DNA from: Eledone cirrhosa
Taxonomy: Eukaryota; Mollusca; Cephalopoda; Octopoda; Eledonidae
DNA: 64,000 nucleotides
Direction of reading: 5' to 3'
NCBI GenBank assembly: GCA_964016885.1
Contig: OZ024744.1
Coordinates: 115,361,302 to 115,425,301, forward strand
The position numbers were made by a program, and so were the translations under genes. Positions 1 to 6,979 of this stretch are shown one piece after another. The notes below the pieces were generated by a model. The model was not told the DNA's origin. It searched no databases and saw only the letters and a program-made list of their open reading frames with translations. The number at the start of each line of letters is the position of its first letter. The stretch's first letter is position 1.

Positions 1-534
1 CTTTATCTAAGTTTGTGTAACAGATATATTTCTTTATTAGCCACAAGGGCGCACAAGAAAAGGGGACAATACAAAGACATGCCGGGTATTTTACATACAG
101 TCGTGTAAAAAATATAAAAACAAACAATTACAACAATCGAAATCCCCAATAGGGGGGAGGCGCCACAAATGGGTTGTTTAATACCCTGTCGATAGAACAA
201 CCCTCAACTCCAGGAGCGTGTTGTGCAAGTGCTCCTTTCTTCCTTTTGCTCTCTTCCTCAACCTACATGATAAACAGAGAAGGCCCAATCACTCGGGCCA
301 TTTTCGCTTCATTCACCCACCTTTCAGTAAATTTACTGGGGTGCAGTGCCTCTCTCTCCACCCTGATTCTCCTTCTAAAGTGATACTTAAAGAAGGGAAT
401 CAATTGTTGTCCGGAGAGAAAGGCATCTGTCCTCAGTCCTCTCAACCTCGTCCACCATATAACTTCTTTCACCATAGCCACCGTACAAAGGAAAACTGCC
501 TCTCTTTCGTTTTTGAAAGAGGCTGGCAGTTTGT
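1..534. other. Unidentified, probably repeat-derived sequence
   Basis: No gene is recognised here. The minus strand has a 72-codon open stretch at 263-481 rich in basic and acidic residues (YHFRRRIRVERE, then ERWVNEAK), which matches no family I can name. The first 120 bases look like the end of an interspersed repeat, but I cannot name the family. The LINE endonuclease homology to the right stops near 538, so this block is either an unrelated element or a recombined LINE internal region. Confidence 0.25.
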
Positions 535-1078
535 TTAACAGATAGTTAGGTTATTAGCGTCACAGAATTCCAGGATTCTGGAGCCTTCCTCATTTCTAGT
601 ACCAAACCCATAGCCTCCATGGATTCCGTCATAGCCGTCACAATGTTGTCCAATGTGACCATTTAGGTCGCCAGCAATAGCTATGTAGTCACTGTCAGTT
701 ATTTGGGAGGTAGTGAGCATTAACGACTCATAGAATCTGTTTTTTATAACGCCAGGCAGTCCAGATTGGGGTGCATAAGCAGATATTATTGTCACAGTAG
801 TTCTGTTTAGGACTAGTCTTATTTTAATTATTCTGTCGTTCACTCTATTTACGTCTATTATCTTATCTGCCCACTTTTCTGCTACCATGAATCCTACTCC
901 ACCCAGCCCATTGTCATTTCCCACCCAGAAAAGTTTATAGCATCGTTTTTTTACTCACAATGAATCTAGCAGACCCACCCCTCCACCTAGTCCCTTGAAC
1001 ACAACAAACATCAACTTTCTTACGTTCAAGCATCTCTACAACCTCGTTAGAGCGACCTTTTAAGGTGCCTACATTCAT
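535..1078 (-). pseudogene. LINE endonuclease (APE-type), frameshifted and catalytically damaged
   Basis: In LINEs this domain nicks target DNA to prime reverse transcription. The start ATG (1076-1078) opens GTMNVGTLKGRSNEVVEML, a typical APE N-terminus, followed by VDVCCVQGTRW. The C-terminal frame (535-924) shows GGVGF, SAYAPQSGLP, GDLNGHIG and GFGTRNEEGSRILEF in the expected order. Two lesions are visible. The usual QETRW box reads QGTRW (Gly codon at 992-994), replacing the metal-binding glutamate. A one-base frameshift in the T run at 946-952 separates the N-terminal frame from the C-terminal one, with a stop at 935-937 in the first frame. The domain also lacks its C-terminal part with the last catalytic residues. 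It is a dead copy. Confidence 0.75.
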
Positions 1079-1139
1079 GGTACCAACTCTGAAGTTTTGG
1101 ATTTCGTTGGGTGGGTGGAAGGGATGGGTTGGAGGTGCA

Positions 1140-1164
1140 GGGGGGGGGGGGGGGGGGGGGGGGG
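1140..1164 (+). repeat. 25-base G homopolymer
   Basis: Twenty-five consecutive G (C on the LINE sense strand) sit just upstream of the endonuclease start, where the LINE leader would read as a proline run. The tract could form G-quadruplexes and is prone to length error in sequencing, so the exact count is uncertain. Confidence 0.9.
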
Positions 1165-1370
1165 TTTGTTAGCCATCCGTGTCTGAAGTAAAGAGGAGTC
1201 CTTGCATTCTTGTCCGGCAACAGGAGGTGAATTTATCTTTATCTTTGATATTGTCATTGAGTGTTCACATTCTTCAAACTCTCCAAATCCCGTTGTCCAT
1301 TTAGCATATCGAAGAGGGAGTAATAGCCGAGGCGGTGGTTTTGTGCAAGACATTGGGGAGAGAAACATAT

Positions 1371-2112
1371 TATAAGCCGCTGAATTATGATTGGACCAAA
1401 TACTAATGGTGGCGTGTGGGGGAGGGGGAGGGAAATGGGAAGGTTAACGAGCAGATTAATTTTTCTGAGGGTCCTACAGATTCGACCATAATTATGAGAA
1501 GTTTAACGAGAAGTTTAATATAAATACCAATAGGTAAATGGACCAGGGATGTTGGAGAGACAGGAAAATGAAGTGAAAATATATTACATTTCTCAACACG
1601 ACAATTCAGCAACAGTAAGAATTCAACAGATTCTGAGTTCATCAACTCACGACAGATTTATTTTATACTTGCAGAGAGAGAGAGAGGAGGAGAGAGAACG
1701 TGAAAATGCAGCACAAGAGTGAAAATATTTCTTTAATAAACTCCAATGAATTTAAAACAAAGATTATTACACAAGACATAATACATAATTGGGATATGTG
1801 AAACAGTTTTGATTTTCTTGTATCACAGTCATAAAAGACATATACTTATATGACATAGGCATGTGTAGTATAGTTGACATTCCTAGAAAGAATTGGCTGT
1901 CCCTTAATCAGATTCTCACATGCCAGGACAGACTATCATCTCCACCAATGGAAAATGAAAGAGCCCCCAGCAGTGCTGCATGATGTTCGGTTTTAGCCCC
2001 CTCAGTGGTGGCTTCAAGGCAATCCATAATACTACAAATGACGCCTTAGTCTGGCTTGCCAATCTCGGTATGTCTCTATTGTGCATATGTCATACGACAA
2101 GAAGTGTAGTTA
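1371..2112. other. No gene recognised; AT-rich spacer
   Basis: This stretch holds a GA-rich microsatellite at about 1674-1696 and otherwise AT-rich sequence without convincing coding, RNA or repeat signatures. If the EH-domain gene continues downstream, this is probably intronic. The open frame at 1403-1645 on the minus strand has no recognisable motif. Confidence 0.4.
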
Positions 2113-2123
2113 GTGTATATATA

Positions 2124-2615
2124 TCGTCATCATCATCATCATCGTTTAACCTCCATCTTCCACGCTAACATGGGTTATACGGTTTTGTTCCATTTGATGG
2201 GGGAATGGTCGGGTGACTGTGTCTTCCTTGTACAGAAGTGTCTTTGGCAGGTTTTCTATGGCTGGATGCCCTTCCTAACACCAACCACATTTACAGTGTG
2301 GACTGGGAGCCTTTTTACCGTGTCACCTAAACAACCACCTTACAGTGTGGACTGAGTACTTTTTGTTGTGTTACCGACAAAGTGGACGGAAGTGAGAGGA
2401 TGAGTAGGGTGTGTAGGGTGTATATTGAGTTAAGAGGTGCCTACTGACTGAGGGTTTAAGTTCATATGTAAGGGAAGGCAGGTCTTCTGTATAACTGCAT
2501 GGCACCAAAGGTCTCGATCCAGTGTCATTGTCTTAGAGAGGTGTAAGTGAGCAAGGTCAGTTTTTATCACCTCATCCCAGGTTTTTCCTGGTCTAACCAC
2601 TCCGTAGCTTCGTAT
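2124..2615 (-). mobile_element. 5'-truncated LINE 3' end, minus orientation, with target-site duplication
   Basis: The minus-strand frame at about 2430-2606 reads SYGVVRPGKTWDEVIKTD, then LHLSKTMTLDRDLW, matching the last 45 or so residues of the LINE ORF at 3547-4470. It is followed (towards lower coordinates) by a 3' UTR with the motif GGATGCCCTTCCTAACACC and two copies of a 50-bp imperfect repeat around 2285-2385. It ends in an (ATC)n/(GAT)n tail near 2128-2143. The 11-bp GTGTATATATA occurs on both sides, at 2113-2123 and 2616-2626, and fits a target-site duplication, although it is low complexity. Confidence 0.75.
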
Positions 2616-2628
2616 GTGTATATATACA

Positions 2629-3205
2629 GCTACAAACAACAATGTCGCATGGTAGTGAGACCTGAGCGTTGTGTGCAGGAGACTTGCATAGATTAGAAAG
2701 AAATCAAGCGTGCATGTTCCGATGGATGTGTAATAGTAACGTGTGCGAACGGCAAAGCATAAATGAATTGAGAGAGAGACTGAGCATAAGAGGTATTAAA
2801 TCTTGTGTTCTGGAGAGGAAATTGCATTGATGTGGCCATGTGATGCGTATGAAGGATGACAGCTGCATAAAAAGATGCAGAGCACTAAAAGTTGATAGAA
2901 ACCTTGGAGTGGGGAGACCCAAGATGACCTGGGATGAGGTGATAAAAGCCGACCTTGCCCACCTCTCACAGGAGATGACACATGACCGGGATCTCTGGTG
3001 ATATGCGGTAATACAGAAGACCTGACTTCCCATGAACACAAGCTGAAGCATATGTATAGTATGCCCCACCACCCAGCCCACGCTGTCAATGTGGTTGGTG
3101 CTAGGAAGGGTATCCAGCTGTAGAAAACCAGCCAGAAACCTCCTATATGAGCGAGACACGGTCACCCGAGCCAACTTGCCAAACCCGTCTAACCCATATC
3201 AAGTT
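2629..3205 (+). mobile_element. Truncated, degenerate LINE 3' fragment, plus orientation
   Basis: Reading frame 2642-3025 corresponds to residues 176-307 of the LINE ORF at 3547-4470. It opens with MSHGSET and continues with HRLERNQACMFRWMCNSNV, CGHVMRMKDDSCIKRC and VGRPKMTWDEVIKADL. TGA stops interrupt it at 2663-2665 and 2828-2830 (both at conserved Trp positions) and at 2999-3001, so it is inactive. The tail (about 3060-3205) carries GTGGTTGGTGCTAGGAAGG, the same 3' UTR element as in the neighbouring copies, but no GAT tail. It starts beside the minus-oriented copy, giving a head-to-head pair. Both copies contain the ORF 3' end, so twin-primed inversion of a single insertion is unlikely. 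Confidence 0.75.
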
Positions 3206-3206
3206 T

Positions 3207-3306
3207 AATATAGAAATAACTTCTACAGGACGAGGACTGTTTCATTCCTGATGATTTCTTTTGAATAAAACAGTTCTAGTCCTGTAGAAACTATTTCTAT
3301 TATATT
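3207..3306. repeat. Imperfect inverted repeat (hairpin)
   Basis: The left arm at about 3207-3242 and the right arm at about 3267-3306 are imperfect reverse complements. The core CTACAGGACGAGGACTG pairs with CAGTTCTAGTCCTGTAG, and arms of roughly 34-38 bases enclose a loop of about 24 bases. It abuts the SINE target site. It could be a fold-back relic or a chance duplication-inversion; no terminal-inverted-repeat transposon is recognised. Confidence 0.6.
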
Positions 3307-3309
3307 AGA
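3299..3309 (+). repeat. Left target-site duplication of SINE
   Basis: ATTATATTAGA at 3299-3309 is repeated exactly at 3492-3502 and brackets the SINE. Confidence 0.8.
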
Positions 3310-3491
3310 CGGTGTATTGGCAGTATCAGTCGAGGATCGGACGCCATGCTTTCTAGCATAGTTACGTCCCTTTACGGTCCGAGTTCAAATCCTGTTGAGG
3401 TTAACTTTGCCTTTCATCCTTACGGAGTTGATAAAATAAAGTACCAGTAATCTACTGGGTATTTGCTGGCCTTGTTCCAAAAGTAGAAACA
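3310..3491 (+). mobile_element. tRNA-derived SINE of cephalopod type
   Basis: A full-length-looking SINE in plus orientation. The tRNA-related head ends in a clear Pol III B box, GTTCAAATCC, at 3383-3392. The A box is weak, in the region GTATTGGCAGTATCAG. The tRNA-unrelated body begins CTTTGCCTTTCATCCT (3405-3420), followed by GATAAAATAAAGTACC, the pattern I recall from octopus and squid SINEs. Exact 11-bp direct repeats flank it. It landed at the 5' junction of the LINE that starts at about 3502, so it is younger than that LINE insertion or arrived at the same junction. Confidence 0.8.
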
Positions 3492-3502
3492 ATTATATTA
3501 GA
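3492..3502 (+). repeat. Right target-site duplication of SINE
   Basis: Exact second copy of ATTATATTAGA; see 3299-3309. Confidence 0.8.
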
Positions 3503-4470
3503 TACAACTCCTATATGCAGATGATCTAACGCTCATAGCTGAATCAATGGCCGAGCTAGAGAAGAAATTCCAAACATGGAAGCACGGCCTAGAATCAAAA
3601 GGCCTTAAAATTAACCTGGCTAAGACTAAAGTTCTAGTTTGTAGGAAAGAAAATAAGGCAACGATCCCTTCCGGGAAATGGCCATGCTCAGTGTGTAGGA
3701 AAGGCGTAGGTAGAAACTCCATTTTATGTCCCAAATGCAAAGTATGGGTGCATAAAAGATGTAGTGGGATCACAGGTAAGCTAACTAAGAACATAGATTT
3801 TACATGTGGCCGGTGCTCTGGTGCAATAAGTAGCAGCAAGGGCCCACAGAATACTAGCTCTTTCAATTGCGCAGAGGGTTCTATAGAAATAGTGGACAGC
3901 TTCCGTTACCTGGGTGACAAAATCAGCAGTGGGAGAGGGTGCTCTGAAAGTACAGTAGATAGAGTCAGAACGGGATGGAAAAAGTTCAGAGAGCTTATAC
4001 CACTATTAGCCACTAAAGGGTTCTCCCTAAAAATGAAAGGCAGGCTGTATGATGCCTGCATACGAACAGCAATGTTGCATGGCAGTGAGACCTGGGCATT
4101 GTGTGCAGAGGATCTACGCAGACTAGAGAGGAACGAAGCTTGCATGCTCCGCTGGATGTGTAATAGTAACATACGTGAACGGCAAAGCATAAGCGAACTA
4201 AGGAAAAAATTAGAAATAAGAGGGATCAGATGTTGTTTAGTCGAGAGAAGGCTACGTTGGTATGGTCACGTGATGTGCATGAAAGACGACAGCTGTATAA
4301 CAAAGTGCAGGGAAATAAAGATAGACGGTAGCTATGGAGTAGGCAGACCCAGAAAAACCTGGGACGACTTGATAAATTCCAACCTCACACACTTACACCT
4401 CTCCAAGACAATATCACTGGACCGAGACCTTTGGCGGTACTCAGTAATAGAGACGACCCGCCTTACCTAA
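3502..4470 (+). CDS. LINE reverse transcriptase C-terminal fragment with PHD-like zinc finger
   Basis: The frame is open from 3502 (a stop lies at 3499-3501). It first encodes the RT catalytic box LLYADDLTLIAES (YADD codons at 3514-3525), so the ATG at 3547 is internal and not a real start. Numbering from that Met, 307 residues follow. Residues 1-32 are the RT palm/thumb (SKGLKINLAKTKVLVC). Residues 47-90 form a Cys/His finger, C-x2-C-x10-C-x2-C-x4-H-x2-C-x14-C-x2-C (C47, C50, C61, C64, H69, C72, C87, C90), resembling a PHD-type finger. Then come DSFRYLGDKIS (118-127), MLHGSETW (176-183), RRLERNEACMLRW (191-203), RWYGHV (237-242) and GRPRKTW (266-272). No stops or frameshifts are seen, so the copy is fairly young, but it cannot act alone. 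Residues 175-206 are the homologue of the 96-bp satellite monomer. Confidence 0.85.
   Translation: MQLLYADDLTLIAESMAELEKKFQTWKHGLESKGLKINLAKTKVLVCRKENKATIPSGKWPCSVCRKGVGRNSILCPKCKVWVHKRCSGITGKLTKNIDFTCGRCSGAISSSKGPQNTSSFNCAEGSIEIVDSFRYLGDKISSGRGCSESTVDRVRTGWKKFRELIPLLATKGFSLKMKGRLYDACIRTAMLHGSETWALCAEDLRRLERNEACMLRWMCNSNIRERQSISELRKKLEIRGIRCCLVERRLRWYGHVMCMKDDSCITKCREIKIDGSYGVGRPRKTWDDLINSNLTHLHLSKTISLDRDLWRYSVIETTRLT
4069..4164 (+). other. Segment homologous to one satellite monomer
   Basis: These 32 codons (residues 175-206 of the LINE ORF) align without gaps to the minus-strand consensus of the 96-bp satellite that begins at 6980. Hand counting gives 18 of 32 residues and about 69 of 96 bases identical. 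The shared residues are MLHGSETW, one Glu, RLERNEA, Met and Trp, in the same register. The equivalent stretch in the degenerate LINE at 2639-2734 shows the same relationship. Confidence 0.85.
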
Positions 4471-4870
4471 ATACAAAGTAAAACCTACTACAGTCAGTAG
4501 GCATCTCTAACAAAATACACCCCCGTCCCACCACCCCCACCCCATCCACACCGCCCCTTTCAATGTAAAGTTATGTTGGCGCCACAACATCCAGGCCGAA
4601 ACAAATGAGATCATGTAGGTGTCACGACAAAAAAACACACAGTCCACGCTGTAATGTGGCCGTGTAGGCAACACGGTAAAAACCTCCCAGACCCACACTG
4701 TAAATGTGGTTGGTGTTAGGAAGGGCATCCAGCTGTAGAAAACCCGCCAGACAGTCCTATGCGAGCAAGACAATCACTCTTGCCTCAAGTGGGAAAACCC
4801 CCGTCCAAACCCATGCAAGCATGGGACATGGACGTTAAACGTTGATGATGTTGATGATGATGATGACAGC

Positions 4871-4991
4871 AGTCACTAAAGCCCCACCCCCTCATATGTA
4901 TGTGCATATTGTAGAAACCAGATGCTAACCCTCTCTAGAACAGTAAAATCAGTGAAAGGAAGGAGTATAAAAGAGATGTAAGAAGACATAC
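4871..4991 (-). other. Probable intron sequence downstream of the EH exon
   Basis: Non-repetitive sequence between the LINE tail and the exon. Its right end carries the 5' splice site GTATGTCTTC (minus strand, from 4991 downward). The LINE cluster at 1-4870 is therefore probably in the following intron. Confidence 0.55.
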
Positions 4992-5154
4992 TTGTGCAAC
5001 TGCAATAAGAGATAAAAGTAGATAGAGTTCTGGTTTACTGAGTTGTCCTGGTGTTGTCATGTTAGATACTTCCCAGATCTCCCTCAAAGTCTGTCGAGGA
5101 AGATCACTTAACAATAGAATTGGATACAGTCTGTCGGTGATTATACAATCATTC
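4992..5154 (-). CDS. SYNRG-like: EH-domain exon of a gamma-synergin-like gene
   Basis: A 163-bp internal exon. On the minus strand the acceptor is TTAAATTGTATTTCAG after a T-rich tract, and the donor is CAA|GTATGT. It starts with the last base of a split Ala codon and ends in phase 0. It encodes 54 complete codons, with TDRLYPILLLSDLPRQTLRE followed by EIWEVSN, then TTPGQLSKPELYLLL and ending LIAVAQ. This is the second EF-hand half of an Eps15-homology domain: the L-x2-IW core, Gly in the loop, then the helix. EH domains bind NPF-type peptides in endocytic and trans-Golgi adaptor proteins. TTPG-x-L-x-K plus the ending IAV-x-Q points to gamma-synergin, the AP-1 partner, more than to Eps15, intersectin or EHD proteins. 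It joins in frame to the exon at 5543-5723. The family assignment is from memory of the motif. Confidence 0.78.
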
Positions 5155-5542
5155 CTGAAATACAATTTAAGACAAAAAAAATTATTTTCAATATGTGGAG
5201 ATAGAAATTGAGTAAGGTTAAGATGTTGGACTACAGAATAATAAAACCTCTTTCATAACAACCTGAACAAACTACACATTTTAAAATCAACATCATCACC
5301 TTATTTAAAATAAAACCTTTCTTTCAACATAATTTTATATAAGTTTTACATAAGTTATGTTACAAATACCATGTTAATAAAATAATAATTTTAGTAAATC
5401 CCTCCAAATTTGTTATTAATTGAAATAATGTGTGTTTCATTTGAAATATGACTATGAAATGATTAAAGATTAAAAACATATCTGTTCTCAGAATTAAAAA
5501 AACAAAGGAAATATTAGTGTACATTTCGTTTTCAAAACTTAC
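5155..5542 (-). other. Phase-2 intron of the EH-domain gene
   Basis: A 388-bp AT-rich intron. On the minus strand it begins GTAAGTTTTG and ends TTTTTTTGTCTTAAATTGTA plus TTTCAG. Joining the flanking exons rebuilds a GC|G (Ala) codon and keeps the frame open. No repeat is seen inside. Confidence 0.75.
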
Positions 5543-5723
5543 GCTGAGGAAGCTTCATAAACTTGTCTATAGACATGTGGGATTTGGTCATCTTCTAAGT
5601 AACACCAAGAAGGAAGTGTCTTGAATGGTCCCTGTGGATGCTGAGAAACTGTTGGTGTTGTACTTCCACTGTCTGGTGTTGTACATTGAGGCTGCAGGTT
5701 GGAACTATTCTCATTCACCTCAT
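5543..5723 (-). CDS. SYNRG-like: Exon encoding the linker and start of the EH domain, gamma-synergin-like
   Basis: A 181-bp internal exon on the minus strand. The acceptor is TTGTGTTGTATTTACAG and the donor is TCAGC|GTAAGTTT, a near-consensus 5' splice site. It starts two bases into a codon (AT), has 59 open codons and ends with two bases (GC) that complete with the next exon. The first 33 or so residues are a Ser/Thr/Pro/Gln-rich linker (QPQCTTPDSGSTTPTVSQ). It then enters a folded region, LPSWCYLEDDQIPHVYRQVY, which fits the first helix of an EH domain. Because it begins inside a codon, at least one more coding exon must lie upstream, on the far side of the satellite arrays (above 64000). 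No such exon is visible in the window. Confidence 0.75.
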
Positions 5724-5884
5724 CTGTAAATACAACACAATATATTTAACACAATAAAACTAGCAACTCAATCAACTCTTATACTTTTTTATTTTTTTAG
5801 TGATTTAAATCATGCTCTAACCCCGTCCCCTGCTCCATCTCACCATCTCCCGGTCCAGCTGAAGACACAATAAAGACCATCATT
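5724..5884 (-). other. Intron sequence between the exon and the minisatellite
   Basis: AT-rich sequence next to the exon, with a T-rich stretch at about 5783-5799. It passes into the 48-bp repeat after about 5885. Nothing else is recognised. Confidence 0.5.
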
Positions 5885-6979
5885 CTAGTATCATGATAAA
5901 ATACACCCAGTACACTCTGTAAAGTGGTAGTGTTGATGTCATGATATAATACACCCAGTACACTCTGTACTGTGGTAGCGTTGGTGTCACGATACAATAC
6001 ACCCAGTACACTCTGTAAAGTGGTAGTGCTGGTGTCATGATAAAATACACCCAGTACACTCTGTAAAGTGGTAGTGTTGGTGTCATGATAAAATACACCC
6101 TGTACACTCTGTAATGTGGTAGTGTTGGTGTCATGATAAAATACACCCGATATACTCTGTAATGTGGTAGTGTTGGTGTCATGATATAATACACCCAGTA
6201 CACTCTGTAAAGTGGTAGTGTTGGTGTCATGATAAAATACACCCAGTACACTCTGTAAAGTGGTAGTTTTGGTGTCATGATAAAATACACCCAGTACACT
6301 CTGTAAAGTGGTAGTGCTGGTGTCATGATAAAATACATCCAGTAAACTCTGTAATGTGGTAGTGTTGGTGTCACGATACAATACACCCAGTACACTCTGA
6401 TAAGTGGTAGTGTTGGTGTCATGATATAATACACCCAGTACACTCTGTAAAGTGGTAGTGTTGGTGTCATGATATAATACACCCAGTACACTCTGTAAAG
6501 TGGTAGTGTTGGTGTCATGATAAAATACACCCAGTAAACTCTGTAAAGTGGTAGTGTTGGTGTCATGATATAGTACACCCAGTACACTCTGTAAAGTGGT
6601 AGTGTTGGTGTCATGATAAAATACACCCGATATACTCTGTAAAGTGGTAGTGTTGCTGTAATGATATAATACAATCAGTACACTCTGTAATATGGTAGTG
6701 TCGGGGTGTCATGATAAAATACACCAATACACTCCGTAAAGTGGTAGTGTTAGTGCCATGATATAATACACCCAGTACACTCTGTAAAGTGGTAGTAGTG
6801 GTGTCATGATCTAATACACCCAGTACAATCCGTAAATGGGTAGTGTTGGTGTCATGATAGAATACACCTCTTAAACTCTGTAATGTGGTAGTGTTAGTGC
6901 CATGATATAATAAAGCCAGTAAACTCTGTGAAGTGGTAGTGTTGGTGTCATGATAAATTAGATCAAATACACTCTGCAA
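5885..6979 (+). repeat. 48-bp minisatellite, about 22-23 copies
   Basis: Each unit carries ACACCCAGTACACTCTGTAA, then GTGGTAGTGTTGGTGTCATG and an ATAAAAT/ATATAAT variant. Point variants such as GATATACTCTG and AGTAAACTCTG differ between units, and units from about 6650 rightward are more diverged. The unit resembles the 50-bp imperfect repeat in the LINE 3' UTR at about 4625-4715: CACTGTAAATGTGGTTGGTG there against CTCTGTAAAGTGGTAGTG plus TTGGTG here, both preceded by an A-rich stretch and CCCAG. It lies in LINE-sense orientation on the plus strand. The unit length is divisible by three, which explains long open frames on the minus strand (for example 5880-6674). They lack any sign of a real gene. 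Confidence 0.9.

Larger units (their letters stand above)
535..1370 (-). mobile_element. 5' part of an RTE-like non-LTR retrotransposon
   Basis: The minus strand carries a leader of about 290 bases (1370 to 1079), interrupted by a long C run in the sense direction, and then an apurinic endonuclease-like domain (1078 to 535). Homology ends abruptly near 538, before the rest of the endonuclease and the reverse transcriptase, so this is a fragment. The leader is read as LINE 5' sequence because it runs directly into the endonuclease start on the same strand. It also has an open frame (1075-1368) containing GFGEFEECEH and a proline run, so a captured host exon is a weaker alternative. The family resembles the RTE/BovB-type copies often annotated in databases as craniofacial development protein 2-like. 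Confidence 0.65.
3502..4870 (+). mobile_element. 5'-truncated LINE with intact 3' ORF and (GAT)n tail
   Basis: The element begins in the palm of the reverse transcriptase, runs through the ORF stop at 4468-4470, and has a 3' UTR of about 400 bases ending in GTTAAACGTTGATGATG and an imperfect GAT tail (about 4839-4867). The 3' UTR contains two imperfect 50-bp repeats around 4625-4715 (core CACTGTAAATGTGGTTGGTG) and the conserved GGAAGGGCATCCAGCTG. The same UTR occurs in the fragments at 2124-2615 (minus) and 2629-3205. All of the RT upstream of the catalytic box is missing. Confidence 0.8.

Noticed and set aside
1181..1368. Further exon of the gamma-synergin-like gene (GFGEFEE resembles an adaptor-ear binding motif)
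   Set aside because: It runs directly into the LINE endonuclease start on the same strand and has no clear splice sites at either end, so a LINE leader is the simpler reading.
2704..3174. 156-codon minus-strand ORF
   Set aside because: It is the antisense of the degenerate LINE fragment, which shows clear homology on the plus strand.
2124..3205. Single LINE insertion with a twin-primed 5' inversion
   Set aside because: Both the minus and plus parts contain the ORF 3' end and the UTR, so they are two separate copies.
4507..4773. 88-codon minus-strand ORF
   Set aside because: It is antisense to the LINE 3' UTR; the same kind of frame (FYSWMPFLTPTTFTVW) appears at other copies of this UTR.
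4935..5165. The full 76-codon ORF as a single-exon gene
   Set aside because: Its ends read through clear splice sites at 5155 and 4991; the real coding part is the internal exon at 4992-5154.
5797..6979. Long minus-strand open frames in the minisatellite as a repetitive protein gene
   Set aside because: The unit is 48 bases, so any frame without a stop in one unit stays open. More than one minus-strand frame is open over the same DNA, the units are UTR-like, and there is no sign of a start or of splice sites.
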